Shown: positions 24,601 to 32,470 of the stretch, one piece after another
Layout: each line of letters opens with the position of its first letter
Position numbering within the stretch: the stretch's first letter is position 1
Notes under the pieces: generated by a model
Seen by the model: only the letters and a program-made list of their open reading frames with translations
Databases searched by the model: none
What the model was told of the DNA's origin: nothing
Translations under genes and position numbers: made by a program
NCBI RefSeq assembly: GCF_921293095.1
Contig: NC_060251.1
Coordinates: 57,677,585-57,741,584 of the forward strand
From: Ischnura elegans
Taxonomy: Eukaryota; Arthropoda; Insecta; Odonata; Coenagrionidae
DNA length: 64,000 nucleotides
Reading direction: 5' to 3'

Positions 24601-27600
24601 CAAAATACTATCATATGAGGATGCTTGTGACAGCATGAACCAAGTTTTTGCCCTGATAGTCACGTAAAATAAAACTTAGTGTGGTAGTTACTTAAAATAT
24701 ATATGCACAGCAGTGGTGCAGCGAGGGGTTTTTGGGGATAAACCCACCCCCCCCCAGAGCTCAGAGAAATTTTTAAGTTTAATCCATTTTACCTAATTGG
24801 ATTGATATTACTAATAGAATAGTGTAAGGACGATTAAAATATCCCTCAGAAAGCCGTAAAACTCACCATTTTGAACCATTTATCTTTAAAATTCCACAAT
24901 TTATTAATCTAGCACCTACCGCTTATCCTGGTGGTTATATCATACCCCCACACACCCCGGTGTTAGTTGCACTTAAACCCCCCCAGCCTTAATTCCTAGC
25001 TGCGCCCCTGATGCACAGTGCACTTGCACTGTCTCAACAAGATCTTGAGGCTGCTTTGAGGCTGCTTTGGGACCTCTCCTCCTATGAATCTACACTGGCT
25101 AAAATGCTGCGAATTCACATAGACTTCGTACCCACTGACCCAGTAGCTATTTAGTTGAGTTATGCTCAGAAATTCATCCGGTGTGGTTAAATTTGTGGTG
25201 TTTTGAGTAAAGTACTCTGTAAAATAAGCATCGTGTTACAGCATTATTATTCAAACTATCACCTGTAAAATGACTGATCTTGATTACATACCATTTAATT
25301 AGATGAACATTTCTCTGAATTGATGTATTACACTATCAAGTGTATACCATGGCAGAGATGCTTGGGAGGCCTCTATATTCTTCTTCAACAACCTATACTC
25401 TTCCACCTACCTTCCTTCCCTCCTTTTGGTGGGTTCCAGTGTAAATGACTGTTTGAATTGAATGTATGTACAGTGTCATAAAAAATGGGTGCTCAAATGG
25501 TAAAAATTTCCTTCATGCTTTCATTTTTAGTTTGCTGCCTTCTGATTTGTTTGAAATGACATTTTTTGTTTCTGATTCATTTTCAGAGGTGTGCTCCTAT
25601 CATTGCAAGGGCAGAAACATCATGGGTTCAGGCTTGGGTATTAGCAATAGCCTGCTTTATTGGAGTTGCATCCATAATATCTACATGTGTTTTATGCTGT
25701 CCAAGATTAAGGTAAGTTCATTGTGCTGGTTTATTTATGTATTTATATTGTGCAAGATCATTTCTCAATGGGAGTTTAGTGTGAAAGTACATACCTACGT
25801 ATGTTTTACATATGCACAAACAAAATACTGTTTGTATGGCAGTTATTAATGTTTTAATATAATTGTGTTCTGTTTTAAAGTTTTGTTGGTACGTGTCTGA
25901 TATCAATATCTTACAAGGAGAACCAGGCGAAACCTGGAACTGAGGAGTGGCAGAGGAGGCATGTGCCCCAGGCGGCAGATTACAGGGGATAGCAAAATTT
26001 GAAAGTTTATTAAAAAAGTTATTTAATTTTCTAATTTAATTATTTCGCAATAATGTTAATAAAACTTCTTAATAGCAACCATATGGTGTGAAATTTCAAC
26101 TACCTCTTGCATTAAGTACAACTTTCTCAGAAAAAAAGCTTAGGGATGTATTATATTTTAGTGGTGGGGGAAGAGGGGGGAGGGAGAGAGGGTGGTTCAA
26201 AGGAGGGGGGTGGCAAATTAATCTTTGCTCCCCCTGACTAAACTCCTAGTTCTGGCCTTGAGGGTATTATTACAAAGCTAAATGGTTGCTTATTTTTTTA
26301 ACTGATTCCTTTTCATTTACCAGGTCACATGAGTAATTCCTCTGGAGGTAAAGGGAACCATCCTTTGAAAAGATATTTATATTTTTGATGTTTTCATTCC
26401 AAATCTGCTGGACAGGGATGGCCACAGTATCATACTCCCTCCTCTCCCTTGGCTGAAGGCCTGTTATGAATCCTGAGATCCCTTTCACTGCCACCCAATT
26501 TTAATTGAGATGATCAAAGACTGCCAATGCTGTTTTCAGGAAGTGTACAAGATTTCAGGTTTTCAATCGTAGCATTTCATATTATTTAATCTTATCATTG
26601 ATTACTATGTCTTTCCATTAAGATATTTTTGGAACTTAAAAATTGAGAGGCATGATGGGGTGGAATATAATTTTTACAATGAAAAAAGTGATAATTTAGT
26701 TGTTTTTACAGTAGGAAGTTGGGCCGATTAATCTCCCCATGGCAATTTTTGCACGTCCAACAAAGACTGATAAACAGGCTTACTGTAGGGGTGTTATTGA
26801 CAATGATCAGAATTATATATATATGTATTCCAACCTGTTGTCATTATGAGAGACTGATTCCAAGTTATTGGCAGCATTATAAGAATTTGTTGCTTTTGAA
26901 ATTTTTCATTCTTACGATGAGATGATCCCTTGTAATTAATCCTAAGATTGAAAACTTTTAAAGCAATAAATTCTAGTTCCATTGAAATTCTCTCATTACT
27001 TGATCAATGTCAAGCACACCTTTCTAACAAGTTAAGGTTAACTCCTTGATTTGACCTATGATATAGCGTTATTTTTCACTGGCATGTGCGAAGCTGGAAA
27101 TGAGTATATATTTATTCATTTTGGCATGTGCAATAGTGTAGTTTCCTTCATCAAAGAAAACAAAAGCCATTGATTGCGATTCATTTCCCACCAATAATGT
27201 ATTCATAGTATACAAATTATTTGGTTTTATAAATCCCAGTTTAGATGAATGTTAATGGCTAAGTTTAACCTCATTTGAAAAAGGTCAGATTGGCGGCCAT
27301 GCAATGCCACTCCATGTGACGTCACAGGGGCCCAGATGCTATATGAGTAGTCAGGAGTTTTATATTGTCTGAGATTACCAATGCATGCATGTGACACAGA
27401 GCTCAGGGAAACATCTCTTAATAATCACCTATTAAAATTGCCTACGGTCAGAAAGTTTCCTTCGTTGATAGAGTATTAATAATCCTTATTTAAGTCAAGC
27501 GCTACTTGCTAGCAGCCTGCATCGTAGTGGCACTCATAGCCTCGCATCAAGGTGACCTCACACATCAGCAGCTGGAACCAGAATGACGTCACACGGGCTT

Positions 27601-29038
27601 TTCCCAGCATTCATACTTAGCTGTCTCATTTTTGCTCTCTTGAAAATTTTCACTTTCCATTTCATCGCAAAAAATAGATATCGTCATTCATAAATCTAAA
27701 AGCATAAAATATGTACTCCAGGAGTAATAATCTTTTGATTTAGGAAATAATAAAAATATAGGAAACCACACTATTGAAAGCAGAATGTCATCAAATAACT
27801 CAGCTAATTAGCTTGAGCTCAAAGTTTTTATTTTATTTTATACTCTTTTTTATGTTGAAAGAAATAACCTATGCAGAATTTTGTTCCTTAGAGCAAATCC
27901 AGGGTGAGTGCAAGTGTGCATTACTTAATTTTATTTTTTTTTTTGCCTATTACATGTATGTATTAGTGTAAGTGGATCACTGGCATAAGCGAGGGTTGTG
28001 TTCCATGGGAAGTAAATTTACGTGAGTATAATGAGTCAGAAATAGATATAAGAGAGGATGGCGACTTAACCGAAGTTTTAGGCGAGAGTGATAATGCCCA
28101 CAATGGTCCTGATTCCACTGTAAATATTAACAACAGTGGTTTTGAGGGCAGCTTTTGCTAAGCTTCTTAACCTTGAGTGGTTGTGTGATTGAGATCTATG
28201 TACGGAAATTTATTCCCTAAGCAAATCTGCTAGGTGAGTGAGTGAGCTTTCTCGTTTGTGTGTATTTTTGTGTATTTAATTTGAATTTATGTATGTATTT
28301 CACCCCGTTATCATCCTTTATAACTTCCCAAACCCCATTATGCTCCATGCACTTTGCACATTTTTGCCCGTGCGGGAAAAAACCACACGAGTTTAGGTCA
28401 TGGCCAGTTGCTTTTCATACTGTGCGATTTTAACCGTACGAAAGGATTATTATCAACAGTACTGGAGACATCTCCCGCACAACTGAAACTGTCTAGTGTG
28501 ACAGTGTGCATTTGTTTATGTGGATCACTAAACAGAAAGACGATACGGTAGCCATGAGGCTCCAGTGGCACTGGACGGCAACAATGTGGCTAAAAATTGT
28601 GACAGTGTTTCAACCGTACAATGTGAAAGGTCTCGTAGGTTTCTTCAGTGGACTAATAGAGGAAGGCCCATGTGGTTTTTTTCCTGCACGGTTGAAAACA
28701 TGTAATGTGCAAGGAGCATTATTCTTCCCCTTCCTGTTTCCCCCTTTCTTCGCCCAGTAAAGAGTACGCCCTTCAGGAATTTGTTTCTTTCAACTGTCAA
28801 ACAGCCGTAGAATGTTCATTTATTTTAACTCTTTTTTTTAAGGTTTAAAAAGAAGCACCATAGGTTCGGGAAGGGTGGAATGACCCCTCCACCACCTGCA
28901 CCACCACCATCCATTTTGGTGTCCACCGTTGGCTTGGAGCCTGATGCAGAGTGGCTGCCTGGAATGGGCCCACCACCACCAGTTGTCACAGATCGACATG
29001 AGCAGTTTAGTCCCTATGGTTACCACGTGAGGAGATGA
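651..29038 (+). CDS. Large cadherin, 3' part of gene (20 exons; Cad87A/Cad74A/CDH23-like)
   Basis: Exons: 651-1562, 2532-2799, 3764-3982, 4660-4999, 5477-5607, 7096-7457, 8039-8152, 9566-9856, 11654-11909, 12578-12804, 16263-16398, 16651-16826, 19149-19269, 19822-19991, 21448-21532, 22221-22576, 23579-23769, 24407-24530, 25587-25711, 28843-29038. All have AG/GT borders, phases agree at every junction, and the 4800 nt translate without a stop to 1599 residues. Eleven linkers between EC repeats are visible, such as DVNDNAPVF, DINDNNPEF, DVNDNPPQF and DIDDNRPVF. They delimit eleven complete repeats plus the tail of one more, followed by a MAD domain, a membrane span and a short tail. Cadherins of this type are single-pass surface proteins that bind Ca2+ between repeats and mediate adhesion. 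The first exons, including the signal peptide, lie upstream of the window. Insect Cad87A and Cad74A have a similar size and short tail, but I cannot choose between them from sequence alone. Confidence 0.9.
1563..3763 (+). other. Cadherin introns around exon 2: nothing recognised
   Basis: Two AT-rich introns (1563-2531 and 2800-3763) flank exon 2. Apart from short homopolymer runs, no inverted-repeat element or coding relic was recognised. Confidence 0.55.
4345..4610 (+). mobile_element. G-run MITE, family 1, copy a
   Basis: The element starts CAGTGGCCTGGCCAGGAATT and ends TGTGCCACTG, so its termini are inverted. A G run near 4561 and a GGAGGGAGGGGG run near the left end flank an AT-rich core with TTCATGATTTTTCAATATTTT. 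The same core and ends occur at 10120-10375 and 34837-35139. No coding capacity is present. Confidence 0.7.
5000..5476 (+). other. Cadherin intron 4: nothing recognised
   Basis: AT-rich intron of 477 bp between exons 4 and 5. I saw no repeat or gene in it. Confidence 0.5.
5826..6230 (-). mobile_element. LINE 3' relic (non-LTR retrotransposon C-terminus)
   Basis: The minus strand encodes two out-of-frame pieces of a LINE reverse transcriptase C-terminus. The first contains KVYGPIHEQGRWRRKFNKEI and RTRWLGLVVRK (6230-6024); the second reads GRPRKRWLDQLKSDLEKAG with RKRWREIVGTG downstream, and ends at a stop near 5833. The R-WLGHV and GRPRKRW motifs are typical of LINE C-termini in animals. The frameshift between the pieces marks it as dead. 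Confidence 0.75.
6485..6664. repeat. Foldback repeat with GTTTTCCACC/CGACGTTTCGATCC motifs
   Basis: The left part (AAAGTTTCTCGGGTTTTCCA, then a block with GATGTCGTCCATGTCTCCCG and ACGTTTCGATCC) recurs inverted at the right, ending GGTGGAAAATCCGAGACTCT. Within the left arm, the segment GTCCATGTCTCCCGACGTTT is duplicated directly. This makes spurious open frames on both strands. It has the look of a high-copy insect repeat. Confidence 0.7.
6768..7040. repeat. G/C-run repeat with GAGTCATGACCCCC ends
   Basis: The sequence begins with GATTTAGGGGGGGGAAT and GAGTCATGACCCCCC, and closes with CGAGTCATGACCCCCTCCCT near 7010 and GAATTCGCCTCTGGA. Termini are degenerate, so the limits are approximate. 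It resembles the other G-run MITEs in the window. Confidence 0.4.
7458..8038 (+). other. Cadherin intron 6: nothing recognised
   Basis: 581 bp of AT-rich intron with a standard GTAAGT donor and CTAAG acceptor. No repeat was recognised. Confidence 0.5.
8447..8720 (+). mobile_element. LTR retrotransposon relic: LTR end plus primer-binding site
   Basis: A putative short LTR begins TGTAACGTCAG at 8447, carries AATAAAG near 8550 and ends near TTCAGTAT at 8610. Directly after it, 8611-8628 (TGGTGACCCCGACGTGAT) is exactly complementary to the 3' end of eukaryotic tRNA-Trp including CCA, i.e. a minus-strand primer-binding site. A short leader follows, then an ATG (about 8693) whose frame stops after 9 codons. 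No reverse transcriptase or second LTR follows, so this is a 5' fragment. The LTR start is inferred; the primer site is clear. Confidence 0.65.
8721..9565 (+). other. Remainder of cadherin intron 7
   Basis: The first part may still be retroelement leader sequence. The rest is AT-rich, with an A run near 9372 and no recognised gene. Small open frames here show no family resemblance. Confidence 0.4.
10120..10375 (+). mobile_element. G-run MITE, family 1, copy b
   Basis: Ends are CAGTGGTGTAGCCAAGGGGG and CTGGCTACGCCACTG, inverted. The core (ATTGAAAAAACATGAATTTAC, with AACAAATGACGTTTTTTCTA) is the reverse-complement equivalent of copy a at 4345-4610. It lies in cadherin intron 8. Confidence 0.75.
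10799..11117 (+). mobile_element. TTAA-flanked MITE (piggyBac/Kolobok-like target), copy 1
   Basis: TTAA at 10799-10802 and 11114-11117 flank inverted ends CTCTTTTAGTGC and GCACTAAAAGGG. Near the left end, a GC-rich unit (GGCGCGGCGATATATCGGCTT) is repeated imperfectly as GGCGCGCCGATATATTGGCTT. No coding sequence is present. Confidence 0.75.
11162..11387 (+). mobile_element. TTAA-flanked MITE, copy 2
   Basis: TTAA at 11162-11165 and 11384-11387 flank inverted ends CACTAGAACTGCCGATGGAG and CATGCCGGTAGTTCTAGTG. Each arm carries a near-perfect palindrome, GGAGTCATTTTGACTCC on the left and GGAGTCAAAATGACTCC on the right. The element is non-coding and only 44 bp from the preceding TTAA element. 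Confidence 0.85.
11910..12577 (+). other. Cadherin intron 9: nothing recognised
   Basis: AT-rich intron of 668 bp between exons 9 and 10. A 145-residue open frame on the opposite strand overlaps exon 9 and looks spurious. Confidence 0.5.
12994..13162 (+). mobile_element. TA-flanked MITE with C/G runs
   Basis: TA dinucleotides at 12992-12993 and 13163-13164 flank ends CCGTATTTGTCTGAATATAG and CTATATTCGGAGAAATACAG. The block GGGGGACTATATTC occurs three times inside. A TA target duplication with short inverted ends suggests a Tc1/mariner-type non-autonomous element. Confidence 0.7.
13572..13612. repeat. Perfect 17-bp inverted repeat
   Basis: CTACTCCCTTGTATTTT at 13572-13588 is matched exactly by its complement at 13596-13612, with a 7-nt loop. 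Confidence 0.8.
14646..15305 (+). mobile_element. About 660-bp MITE with CRE-like palindromes, copy 1
   Basis: Inverted ends are CAATAGGGTAGTTTCC and GGAAACCACCCTATTG. It aligns along its length with 27131-27776, for example GTTTCCTTCATCAAAGAAA, ACCAATGCATGCATG and GAGTAATAATCTT. It includes TGACGTCA at 14833-14840, the full CREB/ATF palindrome. No coding frame. Confidence 0.85.
15362..15425. repeat. Two 22-bp palindromes in tandem
   Basis: GATGCCTTGTATTCAAGGCA (then TC) at 15362-15383 and GATGCCTTGAATTCAAGGCA (then TC) at 15404-15425 are the same palindrome; the second is perfect and the first differs at one central base. Confidence 0.85.
15896..15932 (+). repeat. (ATT)n microsatellite
   Basis: A run of about eleven ATT units in the cadherin intron upstream of exon 11. 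Confidence 0.9.
17422..18562 (+). mobile_element. hAT-like non-autonomous element
   Basis: An exact 8-bp duplication, ATGCATGT at 17414-17421 and 18563-18570, flanks the element. Its ends are TTAGGGATGTGCGAG and ACTACTCCCT, and both arms carry CGAGTCGAGTA-type blocks in inverted order. An 8-bp duplication with AGGG ends is a hAT hallmark. No transposase frame is present, and it contains a separate hairpin element at 17697-17827. Confidence 0.75.
17697..17827. mobile_element. Long hairpin MITE with TA target duplication
   Basis: TA dinucleotides flank an element that is almost entirely a hairpin: counting the flanking TA, 58-bp arms (17695-17752 and 17772-17829) with one C/T difference and a 19-nt loop. 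The ends read CCCAGACGGCACAGAATCC. It sits inside the hAT-like element. Confidence 0.9.
19270..19821 (+). other. Cadherin intron 13: nothing recognised
   Basis: AT-rich intron of 552 bp; no gene or inverted-repeat element was seen. Confidence 0.5.
20190..20895 (+). mobile_element. Pogo/Tigger-type MITE, copy 2
   Basis: TA at 20188-20189 and 20896-20897 flank ends CACTCCCGATTGTCCAGG and GGATAATCGGGAGTCTGCTG. Internal blocks match copy 1 at 14014-15563 on the same strand, but at CCTAGCATTAATGCC (about 20750) it lacks the 1-kb TTAA element of copy 1. It also holds extra sequence at about 20400-20640 with a repeated CCGTG/CACGG theme. Confidence 0.8.
20898..21447 (+). other. Remainder of cadherin intron 14
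   Basis: AT-rich sequence. TGTGTTCAAATCC near 21267 resembles a tRNA B box, but no A box partner or cloverleaf was found. Confidence 0.4.
21773..22090 (+). mobile_element. G-run MITE, family 2, copy a
   Basis: The left end reads CAGTGTTGCAGCGAGGGGGG with a run of 12-13 G, then GGGGGATAAAACCCCCC and AGAGCTCAGAGAAATTTG. The right end reads AATTCCTTGCTGCACCCCC. The same layout occurs at 24711-25010. Confidence 0.7.
22629..22948 (+). mobile_element. G-run MITE, family 3
   Basis: Exact 14-bp inverted ends, ATGGGCGTACCCAG (22629-22642) and CTGGGTACGCCCAT (22935-22948), bracket a C run near 22667 and a CCCCCCCC run near 22912 with an AT-rich core. It lies in cadherin intron 16. Confidence 0.8.
22949..23578 (+). 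other. Rest of cadherin intron 16, with a degraded family 1 MITE
   Basis: Around 23225-23425 the core of the family 1 MITE is recognisable (GGGTTTTAAACTAATTTCA, TCATGATTTTTCAATATTTT, GGACCCCCCGACTCCCCC). Its left end is lost. The remainder is AT-rich. Confidence 0.5.
23579..24530 (+). other. Cadherin exons 17-18: MAD (ferredoxin-like membrane-adjacent) domain
   Basis: Window residues about 1383-1493 follow the last EC repeat but contain no cadherin calcium motif. The order is a strand (VFVLRERDLLKFVF), a helix rich in Q/E (residues near EVRQTLQEFQQAVEQ), strands around SVSLNVYDAQF and CFQLVGKESYD, then a short helix and DKVYKDFGVQDVQ. This order and position resemble the MAD12/MAD28 domain described just outside the membrane in PCDH15 and CDH23. 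The assignment is by pattern only; a fold comparison would test it. Confidence 0.55.
23770..24406 (+). other. Cadherin intron 17: nothing recognised
   Basis: 637 bp of AT-rich intron. Short phrases such as AGAGAAACTAGGGGTGGCTA near 23890 hint at a worn G-run MITE, but the ends cannot be defined. Confidence 0.45.
24711..25010 (+). mobile_element. G-run MITE, family 2, copy b
   Basis: The left end reads CAGTGGTGCAGCGAGGGGTT, then GGGGATAAACCCACCC and AGAGCTCAGAGAAATTT. The right end reads AATTCCTAGCTGCGCCCCTG. It matches copy a at 21773-22090 with small differences. A fragment in inverse orientation lies at about 30577-30637. Confidence 0.75.
25587..25711 (+). other. Cadherin exon 19: transmembrane segment
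   Basis: The exon encodes window residues 1494-1534 and the first two bases of 1535. A hydrophobic run of about 22 residues starts at AWVLAIACFIGVASIIS and ends in a cysteine-rich juxtamembrane motif (CVLCCPRL). It is followed by basic residues from exon 20 (RFKKKHHR), as expected for a type I membrane protein with a cytoplasmic C-terminus. The donor is AG|GTAAGT. Confidence 0.85.
25934..26259. repeat. Degraded G-run repeat
   Basis: CCTGGAACTGAGGAGTGGCAG on the left and AACTCCTAGTTCTGGCC on the right are roughly inverted around GGAAGAGGGGGGAGGGAGAG. The limits are approximate. Confidence 0.4.
27131..27776 (+). mobile_element. About 660-bp MITE with CRE-like palindromes, copy 2
   Basis: Ends CAATAGTGTAGTTTCC and GGAAACCACACTATTG are inverted, and the interior aligns with 14646-15305. 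TGACGTCA occurs twice, at 27317-27324 and 27584-27591. It lies in the last cadherin intron, just upstream of the possible alternative tail exon. Confidence 0.85.
27990..28161 (+). other. Possible alternative last exon of the cadherin (acidic tail)
   Basis: In the last cadherin intron, a frame open from 27967 to the TAA at 28159-28161 looks coding: it is rich in E, D, N and S and ends NNSGFEGSFC. An AG at 27988-27989 would join exon 19 in the correct phase (AG plus C), giving SEGCVPWEVNLREYNESE and then about 40 more residues. It lies about 200 bp downstream of an unrelated MITE and a long T tract. Against it, this tail lacks the basic stop-transfer cluster of exon 20, and the favoured acceptor is not the AG nearest the T tract. 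It could be a relic of something else. Confidence 0.35.
28338..28722. mobile_element. Foldback element with GTGCGGGAAAAAACCACA arms
   Basis: The left arm (ATGCTCCATGCACTTTGCAC, then CCCGTGCGGGAAAAAACCAC) matches the reverse complement of the right arm (which reads GTGGTTTTTTTCCTGCACGG and TGTGCAAGGAGCAT) with scattered differences. It lies in the last cadherin intron, 120 bp upstream of exon 20. No coding frame of known family. Confidence 0.65.
28843..29038 (+). other. Cadherin exon 20: proline-rich cytoplasmic tail and stop
   Basis: The acceptor follows a T-rich tract (TTTTTTTAAG). The 65-residue tail begins RFKKKHHRFGKGG, contains two polyproline runs (TPPPPAPPPS and GPPPPVV) and ends PYGYHVRR before TGA at 29036-29038. 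Polyproline runs are candidate SH3, WW or EVH1 ligands (inference). There is no catenin-binding domain, so this is not an E-cadherin-type tail. No clear polyadenylation signal was found shortly downstream. Confidence 0.85.
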
Positions 29039-32000
29039 TGATGTTGGAAGTGTTTGCATCCACTATGGGAAAATTGACTGATTATTTCCTGGAGGAAGAG
29101 ACTCCTGATAAGTTTTTCCCATTAATTTTATGGGAATTTGTGAATAGTGGCTCTAACAAATATCCTGTGCTTCAGTGAGTTGCCAAATTACTGAGTTTAC
29201 ACCCTGCAGAATTTGAAGAGACATTAGGAAGATGCAGTTGGTGTGAATTATCAGTAAATGCAGAGTGTAATGCTGCAGGATAATTTGGACAATGGAAAAC
29301 ATTTATGCAGAGAGATTTCATTAAATTTTCATAAAACAAGTGATGTTGCTATTTTTTCTAAGAATGGCCTTGTCAGATGTATAACCAAAATGTATCCTTT
29401 TCTACAAGGGTTCACAAAAATTTTAAATATGGAAGTGTGTCCCAATGATAATCTCTATAACCACTGTTCAAAAATAGAATAGATGTGAGTGCTTGTACAA
29501 AGTTTACAAAACTATTTATTTATATTTTTATCTGGAATAGATTGATTACCTCTCTGCTTTGAGAAAAATTGTGATTTTGTCTCATAACTGTACATTGTTA
29601 ATGTGTGAAAATGTATAAACAAAATTAATATCAACCATGTTTGATTTGATATTGCACTACCTTTTTTCATGTTAATGATTAATTTTCATTAATTCAGGTA
29701 TTTGTCCCGGAAATCATGTTAGACCCTCACTATGTCGTGACTGGGTTCCAATATTCTCCTTTTGAATGGTGTGGCCTTCCTACATACCTAGTCACTTGAA
29801 ATAGTATTCTTAAAAGGTTGGTACCAAGTGCGGCAGATGCAATGGGATATAGCCTCCTCCATATGGTTATGTGCTACACTAATCACATTTGGAAAAATTT
29901 GTGTTTTATCTGCCTTAATATGCCACCTATAATCATACGTGGTAACTACTTTGTCTAAGAACTGTTCACATCAGTAGACAATGTATTAAACTTGATTACC
30001 TTTGTTTTTTCGTTAGTTATTGAGTAATTAAATAACTTACAGATAACTGCAAAAACCAAGCTAGCTGGGAAATATATCCAGCTTCAGGGGGAAGTTTGAA
30101 AATAACATCCAGTCTCTAATGCGTTAATATACATAAAAACTCCACATGAACTTCTAGATCTTTCATGTACTCCATTATTACTAAAGGACACCCTTAAAAC
30201 CCTAGTGATATGTAAATTGCATGCTCTTACAAATCAGAAATTGCACGCACACATTATATCTCAGCCACACACAGACGTCACTTTACATATTTTTTGTAAA
30301 TTCTGAATCCTTTGGACTCTTCCCAACTCCACCCTTGACCCAGTGGCACAGCCATAGTACATGTGGTGCCTGGGGTGGCCCTTCAAGTATGGCACCCCGT
30401 GCATTTGTGTTATAGTCGGTGTCTCGTTATTTTTTTTAAATACTTGGTCTCGTTAATTTTCTGATTAATGGTTGAAAATTGCGAGTTTTATGGCCTTCTG
30501 AGGGATATTTTATTAATATTTACACTTTTCTATAAGTAATATTAATCCAATTAAGTGAAATGGATTAAACTTAAAAAAATTTCTGAATTCTGGGGGGATT
30601 TTATCCCCCAAAACCCCCCCTCGCTGCACCACTGCCCTCGCTCAAATGCAATTTATGAGGGGATCGAGGGTCAAAAATCGAAAAATTTAATATTTTACAG
30701 TCATTCTTTGTCGATTTTGTTGAGTTATTGGCCTTAAGGAAAGAAATTTCATGCATTTTGATGTATCTGCCACCATTAAACTACTTAATGCCAAATTTGA
30801 GTATGCATCCACAAATAAAATATTCCAATGCCCACGAAGTGTGGCACATAGAAGAGTGGCAGGCTGCCCATGTCCTCTCCCTACTCACCTCTCCCCCTCC
30901 CATGCCCTGAACGCACCAAAATTCATCTTGCGTGTGCTCCTAGGAGGGCACTCATCTTTGATACTATAAGTCAGCAGATGGTAGAAGGTAAAAAAGAATG
31001 AATGGTGAGGCGACTTGTCCCTTTTTTGGTGTCTCCACGGCATTAAAGAAAACCACGTTACCCACTTTTAGAGAATTGATTAAATATTTTTGTATTGTTG
31101 AATACAAACTTTTGGGCTATGTCGCCGCATCAATTCTTGGGTGGCCCCAACATTTCCCGACCGATGCTGGTTGCTTTCTCAAGGGATTCCCCTGGGAAAT
31201 GAATCCTTAATGAAAGTAATATTTTTTTCAAGTAAATAATTTTAAAAACTAATAAAGAACTGTAACAGTTTCCTTAAAATGTTGATTTCATTCATCTTTT
31301 CCATGCTTAAATCTTACCTGCAACTTGAACAACCATGGCTTGCCCCCCCCCCTAGTTTTGATCCTAATGTTAGCCACTCCTTGCGAGGAGTGGATAACAG
31401 AGGACATGTCATGACTGCAGTCACACACAGGAGAGGTGGGTGAATAGAGGGGAGGCACACACTGGCCTACCCCACAAAGTGCAAGTTGCTCTCGGAGCAA
31501 GATTTGTGACTCCCGAAGTGTGACTTTTTGCAAGTACATTCTTCACATTCCTGCAAGTTGGAAAACCATTGAGCTATATTTTCTTCTTTGGCTAAAAACA
31601 CTCCATTTTGTTGCAAAAACCATAAAAAATACGCGTCGGGTAATATGTATACACTAATTAAGATGTTTATATTCAAACTATACATGAACATATTTATGCA
31701 AACTTTTCTCCTAGGAAAAGTGGTTACAAGTACTTTTTGAGCAGATTGACCAATTTTAGAAGCTATGAATGGGGTTAACACCAAATTTAATTATTCGTCT
31801 CAATAATCCTACATATTTCAATAACGGATAAGCTTTTGTTGCTCAATGGATTTACACGTGGATGCAGACGTACGGACTACTACCCGCTCATTTTCGAAAA
31901 TTAACATTTTAAAGAAGAAGTGCAATTTAATCAAAGGAAAATTCTGCGAGGCTTCGATTAAACGTACGGTGCAGCTGCTGTTCTTTCTTGTCTGGCTGGT

Positions 32001-32365
32001 TTGGGCTGGTTGTTCTATGATACCGTAGCTCTATATCCCCTGCCTCTATTCTTCGAACGTTTAAACATCCCCCCCCAAGGTCAATCCCGTTAGGGCAAAC
32101 GAACCAACCACGAGCCGTCTTCCCACTATCAACTGCCTGTGTGTTCAAGGTCACTAATAAACAGATGGCAATGTTGAAAGATTCTACAAACTTTCGAAAT
32201 ATTTCTGTAGTAAATTCAATGAATATTTTTAGTCTCACATTTGAATCAACGAGGCAAAATTAAATAGGTGTATTCCATTTCATCGGCTAATAAACTTAAT
32301 AGACAGTTCTTTCCCTGTATCATCGGATGCTGTGCTAACTTCTGTGCAATCAAGGAAAGGCAACA
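29039..32365. other. Intergenic region between cadherin and ALDH7A1
   Basis: The first part is cadherin 3' UTR. A family 2 G-run MITE fragment lies at about 30577-30637. At about 30760-30960 there is a dispersed repeat shared with about 46207-46890. Near 31110-31195 a repeat fragment reads CCCGACCGATGCTGGTTGCT. A C run with CCCTAGTTTTGATCC is at about 31340. No TATA box or clear core promoter for ALDH7A1 was recognised. Confidence 0.5.
30764..30960 (+). repeat. Dispersed repeat shared with 46.2-46.9 kb
   Basis: Sequence near 30785-30840 (AATGCCAAATTTGAGTATGC, ATCCACAAATAAAATATTCC) matches 46225-46275 on the same strand. Sequence near 30904-30955 (CAAAATTCATCTTGCGTGTG) matches 46827-46870 in reverse orientation. 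Both flank A/C-rich filler; the family is unknown. Confidence 0.6.
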
Positions 32366-32470
32366 GTGTTGACAGAATTTTTAGACCGAAGTTATGCAGT
32401 CCTTTCTCGCCGGTTCTTCTTAGGAGAAACGCGCATTGATACAATTCGATTAGATTTCTATCGGCTGCTG

